Source of the DNA: Paractinoplanes rishiriensis
Lineage (GTDB): Bacteria > Actinomycetota > Actinomycetes > Mycobacteriales > Micromonosporaceae
DNA length: 63,865 nt
Direction of reading: 5' to 3'
Assembly: GCF_016862375.1 (NCBI RefSeq)
Contig: NZ_BOMV01000107.1
Location: 1-63,865 of the forward strand
The notes beneath the pieces are model-generated. The model was not told the origin of the DNA, made no database searches, and worked only from the letters and a program-made list of their open reading frames with translations. Numbering within the stretch: position 1 is the first letter of the stretch; each line of letters starts with the position of its first letter. The position numbers and the translations under genes were made by a program. Below, piece after piece: positions 25,949 through 34,975 of the stretch.

Positions 25949-26131
25949 CCCCCTCCCGAATACGTCGGCCTCGAGGACGTCGGCGCGCACGCCTGCCGCC
26001 ACCTCGCCTTCCTGCACCACACCGACCCCATGGTCGCCGCCGCCGTCGCCGCCCCTGCCCTCTGGCAACTGCTGAACGCACACCGTTCCGACGTCGCCGG
26101 CCGCCCGGCCGCAGACGCGACGCACCCCTGA
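25949..26131 (+). pseudogene. C-terminal fragment of an unidentified plus-strand gene
   Basis: From 25961 to TGA 26129-26131 an open frame of 56 codons has almost exclusively G/C third positions and protein-like sequence (YVGLEDVGAHACRHLAFLHH, VAAPALWQLLNAHRSDV) but no start; an in-frame TGA lies at 25946. It meets the truncated minus-strand gene near 25945, so the junction looks like a deletion scar that removed the 5' parts of both genes. Family not recognised. Confidence 0.5.
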
Positions 26132-26156
26132 CCCCCGGACCGATTCACGCCGGGGG
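26132..26156. terminator. Hairpin at the end of the NACHT gene
   Basis: CCCCCGG (26132-26138) and CCGGGGG (26150-26156) with an 11-nt loop. It begins right after the plus-strand fragment stop and overlaps the stop codon of the NACHT gene, so it may end transcription from both sides. Confidence 0.45.
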
Positions 26157-29100
26157 CGGCGTCGTGCTCATACACCGGACAAGTTCTCGCAGCGCATGCT
26201 GGTCACCGGTGAAGGCTCGCCCGCGCAGTTCGTCGATCAGGCCGCGCTCGCGAAGGAGCGGAGCCAGCACTGCCGATGCCGATAGCCCCGACCACGAAGC
26301 GCCGTCCGCGCGTTGGCGTAGCTCGTCAAGGAGGCCGAGCCGCGCCAATTCGTGAGCGAGTAGCAGATCGGCCTCGAAGGACGTCTCGGCGTGCACGCGC
26401 AGCTTTTCCAGAGCGCCGCTCTCGGCCAGCAGACGGGCGTGCTGCTGCAAGACTTCCGGGTGCCGCCACGGACGCAACAGTGCAAGAGCATGCCTGGCCT
26501 TGCCCTGCGCATACAGGATTCGGGCCAGTATCCGGGCGTGGTCGACCTCGAACGCCGGGGCGGTCCACAGACGGTAGATTGCAGTCTTGATGTCGCCGCG
26601 CTCGGCGACGATCGCCGCGAGTTCGGCGATGGCCTGCGCATTCCCCGTGAATCCGAGCATGCGCAGCTCCGCGACGTCGCCTCGCGCGGCAAGCCCCTCA
26701 AGAAGCTTGTTGCGGGCGCGGCTGTCGCCGGCACGAGCCCGCGCTGCCAGTTCGCCGATCTCCCCTCGCTCGGCCAGCCACCCCGCCAGCCAGCTGCGTG
26801 CATGCCAGTCTTCAGCGTCCGCCAGCGCTCGGATTTCCTCGGTCCGGTCGTTGTCGGCGAGCAAGTCGACCAGTGCTTCGGAGGTGAACTTGTAGTCAAG
26901 GTCTGCGTGTATGCGTAGCACTGCGATCGCCTCGTCGAGATCGCCTCGCTGGACAAGCAGCCGGGCCTCCTGCATGACTTCTTCATTCCCGCCGCCGCTG
27001 TCGGTACGGGATCTGAGCAGGGCCAGCGCGGCGTCGAGGTGGCCGTGATCGTGCAGGAGCTTCGCGGTTTCCGCGACCCGCTGATCGCCGCGTCGGGAAC
27101 CGCGCGCCACGCGAATTGCATCGGCGATCTCACCCCGTGAGGCGAGTACCTCGGCCCACCGCCACGCGGCGTGCGTGTCACCTTGCCCCGCCCGGGCGCG
27201 CAGGTCGTCGAACCGGCCGGCGTCGGCCAGCAGGTCGACGTGCTGCCGCTCGCCATGCAGGGATCGTGTCCCGACCGTCCGGCGTTGCGGCAGGGCCAGA
27301 GCATCGGCGGTTCGTCCCAGGGCAGTGAGCGCGTCCGACAGCCACCTCAGCGCGTGCTCGTCGCCGCTGTCGGCATGCTGCCGCAGGACCGCGAGCGCGT
27401 CGTCGGTCTGGCCTCGGCCGAACAACAGGCGGACATGTACCATCCTCGCGTTCTGGTCGCCATTCCCAGCCCGCGCACGTAACTCATCGAGCTGATTGTT
27501 GGCGGCTAACCAGTTCGCCAGCCGCCAGGCTGCCCAAGAGTTCCCGGCCTGTGCGAGGGTGCGAAGCTCGTCGGCGGCACCCCGATCGGCCAGCACGTCG
27601 GCCAACAACCGGGCCGCTCGTGAGTGCTGGGGCGCACGCCGGCGCAGCAGACTTAGGGTGTCGACGCTGTCCGGGGCAAGCAAGGCCAGCCACATGAGCG
27701 CGTCGGCATCGCCGCCATCGGCGCGGATGCGGAGGTCGTCGAAGCGACCGAGCTCTACTGACGCCTCGATGAGCCGCGCGGGATTGGTGTCGTTCCGCCC
27801 CCTCGGCACCGTGTAGATCTCGTCGGCCCTTCCCAGCCTGCCGAGCAGATAGATCACTAGCTCGAAGTCGTCTTCGTACACCCGGCGTCCCCCGGCGAGC
27901 AGAACGTCGAGCGCGGCGCGGTACCGGCCGCGGTAGACCAGCAGCCGCGCCAGCCAGGAGGTATGGAAATGATTGAGCCGCGGCTGATCTTGTAAATAGC
28001 GGATGGCGCCGTCGATGTCACCCCGATCGACGAAGGCGTAGGCGACGCATTCCACCGCGATCTGATCACCGCCCGCCGCTCGGGACCTGAGCTCGTCCAT
28101 CCGTCCCTGCTCCCACAGTAGGTAAACCAGTTCCCGTTTGCCTCCGTGGCCCTCGGAGTCGACCCACGAGCGCAGGTAGTCCAGTCGGCCGTGGGTGTAC
28201 AACAGCCGCGCCAGCTGACTGGTCACGTCCCCATCGATGTAGCTTGGGGCGGTGAGCGGACGAAGTACGGCTATCGCTTCGTCGACGCGGCCCTGGAGGG
28301 CCAACACCCGTGCCAGTCGCCGGGTGATGCTGCTGCGGAAGCGTCCGCACTGCTCGGCCAGTGAGCGCAACTGTTCGACCCGCCCGTGTTCCTCGAGCAG
28401 AGCCGCCAATTGATCGACCAAGCTGTAGTCACCGACCGGCGCCCGGGGTGTCAGCACCTCGATCGCCAGGTCAGGTTCGCCTCGGCGGGCAAGCCCGCTG
28501 GCCAAACGCCGAGCCGCGTAATCACTGCCGGTGGCAGCAGCCTCCCGCAGCTGCTGCGCCCGCACACCGTCGGCCAGCCGGTCCTGCAGTAAGGCGTGCC
28601 GGAACTGCCACGAACTGCCGGCCCGGCGCAGAACTCCACGACGATTGGCGTCGTCAGCGAAGTGCAGCAGTCGCCATGGCAGCGCCCGGCGGAAGGCCAG
28701 GACGGCGTGGGAGAGGCGAAAACGTGCCCAATTCCACCCTCCCGCGCTCGCCGCTGCGGCCGCGCCGAACACGCAAGCAGTAACGGCTGCGACACCCCAG
28801 AAGTCTTGGAGACGGAAAATGGTCGCTAGTGCGACCGCGATCAACCCAGCTGGAATTCCGGCAGCCAGCATCGCCGATACCGCGTTGACGCGAGTCGCCC
28901 GCAGGGTGTCGCGTTGATCGCAGATCCGCACCCGCGACGCGGCCGAAGGCACCGGCAGACAGGCCACGACGACCGCCCAGATCAACCCAGCCGAAACCGG
29001 CACCCACACATTTCCGTGGAGCAGTCCGCTCAGCAGGCCGAACCCGGCGCCGAACGACAGGCTCACCACCAGACGGCGAGCACGCCGGTCCCTCGAACGA

Positions 29101-30554
29101 AAAATCTTCAAGGGTGTCGGCGGATAGCCGTCCGGCCACAAGGTGCGAAACACCCGGAGCCGGCTGATCATCGTCGCCACCACCGTGCCCACGCCGATCC
29201 GCACCACGTCGCGGCTGTCGCCGAACAGCGCGACGCCGCCGCAGACAAGCGCCGCCGGGGTGAGTACCGTCATCAGCCACAGCACAAATCTGACCAACAG
29301 CGGGCGCGTGGCGAGCAGCGTTGGCGACAGCTCCCACCACCACAGGTCACGGCCGCCCCCCCGATGAAGGTGGTAAGCGAGGGTGCCGAGCCAACGAAGT
29401 GCCCGCTCCGGCCGATATCCGGTGCCCGTCACGTCGCCTCGATACACGCGGTCCAAATACAGCTCGAGGAGCATCCGGCTGACGCTGGCCGGATGGGGAT
29501 GGCCAAGCAGAATCCCCGGATCGGTTTCCGGGCTCCGGAATGCGCTCCTCGCGAGGGTGACCATCAACGGGGTCGACAACGCCTGCACGAGGACGGGATC
29601 GTGCCCGCCGCGAAGCCTTTCGAGCACAATCGTCCAGCCGGGCCGGATCGGGCCGGATCCGGTGAGGAGCGCGATCGCGTCTTCGAGGTTCACCGGTTCC
29701 AGCTCGACCACGGCAGCACGGGACAGTGCCGTACCGTGCCGGGCCACCGCCCGCTCATACTCGCCGCTACGGCAGGTCACCACCAGAGGCCGACCAGGCG
29801 CCGCGTAGCGTTCAAGGATCTCGATGGCCCGCGTCAGCCGGTCGGCCGGAAGTTCGTCGAGTCCATCCAGGACGGGCATGATCAGCCCATGTCGGAGCAG
29901 CCTCTCAGCGAGCGTGTCGCGCTCGCCGAGGAAGCCATACTCCTCGGCGAGCCGGCGTGCGGCGTACTCCCCGATGCCTTCGGTGCCGGGGTCCCACGAC
30001 GCGATCGGCAGCAGCACGGGAACCGGCTCGTCAGGTCGAGGATTCCCGGCAAGCTCGACGGTGAGCAACATAGCCAGAACGGTTTTGCCCGCGCCCGGTT
30101 CGCCGAGCACGACCAGTTGCCGCTGCGGCAGATCACGCAGGGCCTCCCCGATCTCCGCGACGTCGCCTGCCAGCGGCAGTGTCCGCCAATCGGTCCCCTC
30201 CGCCGTGCCCAGCACAGCATCACGGCTGGCCGCAACCGGGCGCCCGGTCGACGACCATCGCACACGTAACGGGAGCGGCAACACCTGCCGAAGGGCGGCC
30301 TCCTCGGCCCATTGCAGGCTCACCTCGCGGCGCAATGCCGATGCCGCCCTGCGCAGCGCGGCATCCGGACCCGCGCCGGTGATGACCTCCACCAGGTCCG
30401 GGACGGCGGTGACGTGACCGGCCGGAGGGTGAACATGGACGGTGGTCAGTTCATCGACATACCCGCTGACGGCCACGCCGCCCGCGGTCGCTGTCGCGGC
30501 GCCGGTGCGATCCACCGTCGCGCGCCGCCGGATCCATCGTCGTTTCATCGGCAC
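26145..30554 (-). CDS. Membrane-embedded NACHT STAND protein with helical repeats and N-terminal RTG signalling motif
   Basis: 1469 residues. Residues 16-34 carry RTGAATATAGGVAVSGYVD, the motif found twice in the divergent small protein at 30625. NACHT ATPase: Walker A GEPGAGKT at 151-158, Walker B LIMPVLDGLDELP about 224-236, and TCRSGEYE around 260. About seven hydrophobic segments follow in the region 410-620 (e.g. LVRFVLWLMTVLTPAALVCG), so the ATPase is probably tethered to the membrane. Residues ~680-1460 are helical repeats of a DELRxRAxxGDxxA type (Sel1/TPR-like), a likely ligand-sensing arm. GTG 30554 or ATG 30548 can start it. Family knowledge: NACHT proteins of this layout often act in phage defence; the trigger is unknown. 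Confidence 0.85.
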   Translation of the reverse strand: MPMKRRWIRRRATVDRTGAATATAGGVAVSGYVDELTTVHVHPPAGHVTAVPDLVEVITGAGPDAALRRAASALRREVSLQWAEEAALRQVLPLPLRVRWSSTGRPVAASRDAVLGTAEGTDWRTLPLAGDVAEIGEALRDLPQRQLVVLGEPGAGKTVLAMLLTVELAGNPRPDEPVPVLLPIASWDPGTEGIGEYAARRLAEEYGFLGERDTLAERLLRHGLIMPVLDGLDELPADRLTRAIEILERYAAPGRPLVVTCRSGEYERAVARHGTALSRAAVVELEPVNLEDAIALLTGSGPIRPGWTIVLERLRGGHDPVLVQALSTPLMVTLARSAFRSPETDPGILLGHPHPASVSRMLLELYLDRVYRGDVTGTGYRPERALRWLGTLAYHLHRGGGRDLWWWELSPTLLATRPLLVRFVLWLMTVLTPAALVCGGVALFGDSRDVVRIGVGTVVATMISRLRVFRTLWPDGYPPTPLKIFRSRDRRARRLVVSLSFGAGFGLLSGLLHGNVWVPVSAGLIWAVVVACLPVPSAASRVRICDQRDTLRATRVNAVSAMLAAGIPAGLIAVALATIFRLQDFWGVAAVTACVFGAAAAASAGGWNWARFRLSHAVLAFRRALPWRLLHFADDANRRGVLRRAGSSWQFRHALLQDRLADGVRAQQLREAAATGSDYAARRLASGLARRGEPDLAIEVLTPRAPVGDYSLVDQLAALLEEHGRVEQLRSLAEQCGRFRSSITRRLARVLALQGRVDEAIAVLRPLTAPSYIDGDVTSQLARLLYTHGRLDYLRSWVDSEGHGGKRELVYLLWEQGRMDELRSRAAGGDQIAVECVAYAFVDRGDIDGAIRYLQDQPRLNHFHTSWLARLLVYRGRYRAALDVLLAGGRRVYEDDFELVIYLLGRLGRADEIYTVPRGRNDTNPARLIEASVELGRFDDLRIRADGGDADALMWLALLAPDSVDTLSLLRRRAPQHSRAARLLADVLADRGAADELRTLAQAGNSWAAWRLANWLAANNQLDELRARAGNGDQNARMVHVRLLFGRGQTDDALAVLRQHADSGDEHALRWLSDALTALGRTADALALPQRRTVGTRSLHGERQHVDLLADAGRFDDLRARAGQGDTHAAWRWAEVLASRGEIADAIRVARGSRRGDQRVAETAKLLHDHGHLDAALALLRSRTDSGGGNEEVMQEARLLVQRGDLDEAIAVLRIHADLDYKFTSEALVDLLADNDRTEEIRALADAEDWHARSWLAGWLAERGEIGELAARARAGDSRARNKLLEGLAARGDVAELRMLGFTGNAQAIAELAAIVAERGDIKTAIYRLWTAPAFEVDHARILARILYAQGKARHALALLRPWRHPEVLQQHARLLAESGALEKLRVHAETSFEADLLLAHELARLGLLDELRQRADGASWSGLSASAVLAPLLRERGLIDELRGRAFTGDQHALRELVRCMSTTPPPA

Positions 30555-30624
30555 TCATCCCACCGGACTGGCCGATAAGGTTACCAACTGTGCTCTCACC
30601 ACTGCGATGCGGCACACTCGACAC

Positions 30625-30969
30625 ATGACTGCCAAGCGGATCGTGCTCTTGGTCACCAGTCTCGTCGTCGCGGCATTGGGCACGTTCTTCGCCCTCGCCC
30701 GGTGGGACACTGCAAGCCGGGTAGCCTCCGTCGCCTCGGCCCTGGCCGGTGTGGCGGCCGTCGGCGTGGCCGTGTGGGCCGCCCTGCCGGCCGTCGGCGG
30801 CAGAGGCCACGCCGTCCGGACCGGCTCGGCAACGGCTGTTGGCCGAGACAGCCACGCGAACAGCGGCGTAATCGACGCGGGGAACTCGGGCTCGGTCGCG
30901 AACCGCACCGGCAACGCGCAGGCGGAGAACGGTGGGCAAGCCAACACCGGTGTGGACAGGCGTCCATAA
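30625..30969 (+). CDS. Small two-helix membrane protein with two C-terminal RTG motifs (putative NACHT partner/effector)
   Basis: 114 residues. Membrane helices at about 6-26 and 33-56 are followed by a Gly/Ala/Asn-rich tail holding two motif copies: RTGSATAVGRDSHANSGVID (65-84) and RTGNAQAENGGQANTGVD (94-111). The same pattern, RTG-x-A-x-A-x-x-G-x...[ST]-G-[VY], stands at the N-terminus of the NACHT protein encoded 70 bp away in the opposite direction. Matching short motifs on an NLR N-terminus and on an adjacent effector C-terminus are the layout of bacterial NLR-linked amyloid signalling. Pore formation or membrane damage on recruitment is inference. The start at 30625 has no strong RBS. 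Confidence 0.7.
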   Translation: MTAKRIVLLVTSLVVAALGTFFALARWDTASRVASVASALAGVAAVGVAVWAALPAVGGRGHAVRTGSATAVGRDSHANSGVIDAGNSGSVANRTGNAQAENGGQANTGVDRRP

Positions 30970-31309
30970 ACTGCGATGCCGCGCCGGCCAGCAAACCCCC
31001 ATGCCAGCCATCGTGAGGTTCCGGACGAGCTGGTCATGTTCCAATCAGAAAAGCTCACCGAAAGGGCACGGGAAGCCACGAGAGGGTCGTTGAGGCCCCA
31101 GTTCAACGGTCCACGGAGTGCTGGGGAAGCCCGGCCTGCCGGGTGGACATGACGATTCAGCGGCCCATTGCTTCCGGCCGCCGGGCATCCCGACACGATC
31201 AACACTGACGTTGCCGCAGGTCAATCACAAGGTCAGCGGACGAAGTACAAGGCTGTAGTTCACCGAGGCGAACCGTTCCGTGCCCGCAACAGCTCTACTG
31301 CGTGATTCT
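30970..31309. other. Intergenic region without recognised gene
   Basis: No coding frame with family similarity. Sequence leads into the broken chemoreceptor, whose N-terminal part is absent. Confidence 0.35.
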
Positions 31310-32499
31310 TCGAAGCGGCCCACACAACATCGCCTGAGCACGCGTGGAGTCCGGTCACCGTCGCCGAGCACCAGATCGAAATCGGAGAACAGTCCGCAAA
31401 GACATGACCACCCTCGCCGAACACACCGTGCAGGCCGCCGCAGGGCAGGCCACCACCGCGGAGAGCCGCTACCAGAACACCAAGTGGTGGGTCATCGTCA
31501 TGCTCGCCGCCGGCACCCTGATCGGCTTGATCCTCTCGACCGGCATCACCCGCCTGATCGTCCGGCCCCTGTCGCGCTGCGCCGTCGCCCTGGAAAAGGT
31601 CGGTGCCGGTGACCTCACCGTCCGCGTCCAGGTGGACAGCACCGACGAAGTCGGCCAGATGGCGCGCACCCTCAACCAGACCGCGGCCGCGATGGCCGGC
31701 ACCGTCAGCCAGGTACACGCCAGCTCCGACCTGCTGGCCTCCGCCTCGGAACAACTGTCCGCGGTCTCCACCGAGCTGTCCTCCTCCGCCCAGCAGACCG
31801 CCACCCAGGTCAGCACCGTCTCCCATTCCGCCGACCGGGTCTCCGAAGGTCCAAGCAGTTTCCGCCGGCGTCGACGAAATGGGCACCTCCATCCGGGAGA
31901 TCTCCAACAGCGCCAACGAAGCCGCCGGCGTTGCCGCGGACGCCACCCGCACCGCCGAGTCCACCAACACCAGCGTCGCCCGGCTCGGCGAAGCATCCGG
32001 GCAGATCGGCACCGTCGTCGCGCTGATCACCTCGATCGCCGAACAGACCAACCTGCTCGCGCTGAACGCCACCATCGAAGCCGCCCGCGCCGGTGAAGCC
32101 GGCAAAGGGTTCGCCGTCGTCGCCTCCGAAGTCAAAGACCTCGCCCAGGAAACCGCCCGAGCGACCCAGGACATCACCGCCCACGTCGCGTCCATCCAGA
32201 CCGAGACCGACAACGCGGTCACCGCGATCCAACAGATCGCCCAGGTCATCGGCACCATCAACGACTACGCCACCACCATCGCCGCCGCCGTTGAGCAGCA
32301 GACTGCTACCACCGCCGAGATCGCGCGCAGCGTCAGCCAGGCCGCCGACGGCTCGTCCAGCATCGCCGGCACCATCTCCGGCGTAGCCCAGGCCGCCCAG
32401 CAAGTCACCTCCGGCGCCACCGACACCCAGCAAACCGCCGCCGAACTCGCCCGCACCGCCACCGAATTACAGACAACCGTTGCTATCTATCGCACGTAG
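31310..32499 (+). pseudogene. Methyl-accepting chemotaxis protein, truncated and multiply frameshifted
   Basis: Three frames together give an MCP without its first membrane helix and most of the ligand domain. First: SPVTVAEHQIEIGEQSAK until an in-frame TGA near 31405. Second (31404 on): TTLAEHTVQAA, a membrane helix (WWVIVMLAAGTLIGLILSTG), HAMP (RPLSRCAVALEKVGAGDLTV) and the first signalling helix to ADRVSE at about 31845. Third: VQAVSAGVDEMGTSIREISN through the conserved hairpin tip IAEQTNLLALNATIEAARAG to the end at 32499. Small deletions at ~31400 and ~31848 explain the shifts. Non-functional unless both are sequencing errors, and even then 5'-truncated. Confidence 0.85.
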
Positions 32500-32548
32500 G
32501 TACACGCAGAGTGGTACCTGCCGTCCGGCTGTCTGCCGATCCGTCAAT

Positions 32549-32840
32549 GGCGCCGTCGCCCCAGCCGACCGGAGCTCGAGGCGGCCTGCCGTGACGTCGC
32601 CGAGCAGGTCAGCCAGCGAACCGACCGCGAGACCCGCCGCCGGGTCCAGGCACTGGCCGCGGAGCAGGCCCGGCTGCACCCGCTGCCGCAGCAGCCGTGT
32701 TCACCGTCGCATTCGGCACGACCCACCCGTTCGACGCAGGCGCTTGCCCTCCGAGTGAGGAGTCAGAGCGCATCGCCGCTGAGCAGCAGGCAAATGTGCG
32801 CCGTCAAAGCGAACGGCTCGGCTTACTGACCTCGGCGGGG
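32549..32840 (+). pseudogene. IS21-type transposase (IstA) remnant
   Basis: The frame around 32560-32690 reads RPELEAACRDVAEQVSQRTD and ETRRRVQALAAEQARLHPLP, the segment found before the C-terminal domain of IstA transposases. A second frame then gives VFTVAFGTTHPFDAG, as in the following AFGxTR motif. The catalytic core, start and ends are absent. No inverted repeats were found. Confidence 0.55.
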
Positions 32841-32860
32841 TGAGCGCCTGCTACAAGCAT

Positions 32861-34018
32861 TCACACGTCCAGGCGATGTCGGGAACCTGCCGCGAGCGCG
32901 GTATCCAGCATGGCCAATGCCTCTTCGCTGACGGCAGTCAGCCGCCGCAGGATCGACTGGGGCAGCGTCCCGGTCCCGAGACCCGCTTCCGCGGCTAGGT
33001 GGCTGAGGCGGCGACGTTGGGCGTCGGTGACTCCCTCGACAGGGTCACGGAAACCGAGCACGTCGCGGGCGGCGTATCCATCGGCGGAGTTGATCGCGTC
33101 TTCTGCGACCCGGGTGAGCAGGACACTCGCTGTGCTCGTACTGATGTTGTTGGTGAGGGTGGCGATGGTGAGGCCGAGTCGGGCGCGGTACGAGGCGTAG
33201 TTGGCGGTGCCGGTGCTGCCGTCGTACCGGGCTACGGCTGCCGTCACCAGAGGCACCTCGCCGATTGCCGCGGTCGGTTTGTCGCCGGCGTGAAGGCACA
33301 TCAGTTGAAGGCACGCCGCCACGTCCTGCTCCCAGGCTTCGGTGGTGGTGCTCTCAGCGAGCAGCGCGCGTGCCTGCTGGCCGTCGCCGCGCAGGCAGAG
33401 GGCGATGATCGCGGCTTGGCGGCCCTCCATCAGGTGATCGCCGATGCCGTTGTGGTGGCGTGCGTGGTCGGCGGCGTCGTCCCAGCGGCCGGCGTGGGCG
33501 AGGGCGCGGATCCCTTCGCCGATGAGTTGGAGCCAGACCCATTGCCGTAGCTGACGCCGGTCGGCCGGTTCGCCGAGGAGGTTGGCCAGGGGAAGGCTCT
33601 GGTCGGCGATGACGAGGTCGCAGCGCTGGGTTATGGCGTCGTACATCGATTCCAGCAAACGGAGGGCGGCGGCGCCTTGGTCGGTGCGGATCTGGATGCG
33701 GGCGAGGTTAAGTACCGGTTCGAGCAGGTAGCGGGCTTCGAGGATGGTCAGGGGACGTCTGGCGTTGCGGTAGGTGTCGATGTGTTGCCAGCACAGGTGC
33801 CGGGCGAGGTCGGTCATGCCGGCGTCGCTGGCGATCAGGGCGGCCTTGTTGAGGGCGTGGGCGGCGTCGGCCATGCCGTGGCCGGCTCTGTGCCGGGCGG
33901 TGTCCACGGCTTCGGCGATCTCTCGGACGCGTGCCGGCAGTGCTGGGCAGTCCGGCCGGGGGCGGCCGAGGAGCGGGAACCGGCGGACAGCGGCGGTGAG
34001 CTGCGGCGACGCAAGCAT
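32861..34018 (-). CDS. TPR-like helical protein, last gene of the FxLD lanthipeptide operon
   Basis: 385 residues, rich in Ala/Leu helices with TPR-like spacing (ADAAHALNKAALIASDAGMTD, RWDDAADHARHHNGIGDHLM). No catalytic motif. ATG 34018 starts 3 nt after the TGA of the elimination-domain gene, so it is translationally coupled to the lanthipeptide operon. Genes of this size and character recur behind LanB/LanC genes in actinomycetes, where they may be regulators or scaffolds; function not established. Confidence 0.65.
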   Translation of the reverse strand: MLASPQLTAAVRRFPLLGRPRPDCPALPARVREIAEAVDTARHRAGHGMADAAHALNKAALIASDAGMTDLARHLCWQHIDTYRNARRPLTILEARYLLEPVLNLARIQIRTDQGAAALRLLESMYDAITQRCDLVIADQSLPLANLLGEPADRRQLRQWVWLQLIGEGIRALAHAGRWDDAADHARHHNGIGDHLMEGRQAAIIALCLRGDGQQARALLAESTTTEAWEQDVAACLQLMCLHAGDKPTAAIGEVPLVTAAVARYDGSTGTANYASYRARLGLTIATLTNNISTSTASVLLTRVAEDAINSADGYAARDVLGFRDPVEGVTDAQRRRLSHLAAEAGLGTGTLPQSILRRLTAVSEEALAMLDTALAAGSRHRLDV

Positions 34019-34021
34019 GAG

Positions 34022-34975
34022 TCAGCTCCGGGGTAGGGTGGCGGCTTTCCCGGCGTGGGCGAGGATGCCTTGGGCTTTTGCGGGCAGGCCGAGCCGGTTC
34101 CAGTGGAAGATCACGATCTGGGCGATGGTGGCCCGGAGGCCGCGGTCGAGGCGGTTCGCGGCGGCGGCTTCGCCGAGGAGTTTTCCTGCTTCGACGAACG
34201 CGGCCAGCCAGGGCGCGGCGCAGGCGAGTTCGCCGCTGGGTGTGAACAGCGGCTGGTCGGTGGTGATGTCGATCGCGAGCACGGACCGGACCTTGACGGC
34301 GAGCGCGTCGATGTTGGCGGTGTTGTGGTCGGCGGGGGCGGGACGCATGTGGGCGACGCGGTCGAAGACGTCGCCGGTCTCGAACCAGTCGAGCCCTGCG
34401 TGCTGGAGCATGGCCCGGATGAGTAGCAGGGATAGTTCGCGGCGGCCGAGCGCCGGGTTGTGCTGCCGGGCGTAGGTGAGGACGCCTCGGCTGTCGGCGC
34501 AGAACAGGTCGTGGACGATGGGCATGGCGGTCTCGCCGCCGAAGGCTGCGGTCTCGGGTTCGTAGATGCCGCGCTGCCAGCCGGTGATCGTGCCGGTCGC
34601 CACGAGGCCATCGAAGAGTGCCTCGACGGCGTGGTGGTCGGTGGTGCGGACGCGTACCCGCCAGTGCGGGTACTTGCGCAGAAACCACCAGGGCGCTGCG
34701 TTGTCGAGTTCGTCCAGGCGGCCCGCGACGTGGGCCGCGAATGTTGGTTCGGCGCCGGCCCACTCTGGCCAGGTGATGTGCGCTTGAAACCAGTTTCGTT
34801 CGTGTCTGCGGTGTAGGGCGGCCCGGCCGGCGGCTCGGTAGGTTTCCACCGCCTCCGACAGGTCGATGCCGTCGATGCCGTCGATGGCGGAGTGTTCGAC
34901 GGCGGTGCCGGCGAGCACCGCTTCCACGCGGTCGGCGAGTTGTCCGGTGGTGGGGGTCAGGCGATCAGTAGGCAT
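34022..34975 (-). CDS. Stand-alone lanthipeptide dehydratase elimination-domain protein (SpaB_C / thiopeptide-type bacteriocin biosynthesis)
   Basis: 317 residues from ATG 34975 (GAGGTGGG upstream), overlapping the LanC stop by 19 bp. The region WFQAHITWPEWAG, WWFLRKYPHWRVRVRTTDHH, GTITGWQRGIYEPETAAFGG and PIVHDLFCADSRGVLTYAR matches the SpaB C-terminal/TIGR03891 domain, which eliminates glutamate from tRNA-Glu-activated Ser/Thr to give dehydroamino acids. The LanB at 36111 seems to have its own such domain, so this is a second copy. Acts in the cytoplasm with LanB and LanC. Confidence 0.85.
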   Translation of the reverse strand: MPTDRLTPTTGQLADRVEAVLAGTAVEHSAIDGIDGIDLSEAVETYRAAGRAALHRRHERNWFQAHITWPEWAGAEPTFAAHVAGRLDELDNAAPWWFLRKYPHWRVRVRTTDHHAVEALFDGLVATGTITGWQRGIYEPETAAFGGETAMPIVHDLFCADSRGVLTYARQHNPALGRRELSLLLIRAMLQHAGLDWFETGDVFDRVAHMRPAPADHNTANIDALAVKVRSVLAIDITTDQPLFTPSGELACAAPWLAAFVEAGKLLGEAAAANRLDRGLRATIAQIVIFHWNRLGLPAKAQGILAHAGKAATLPRS

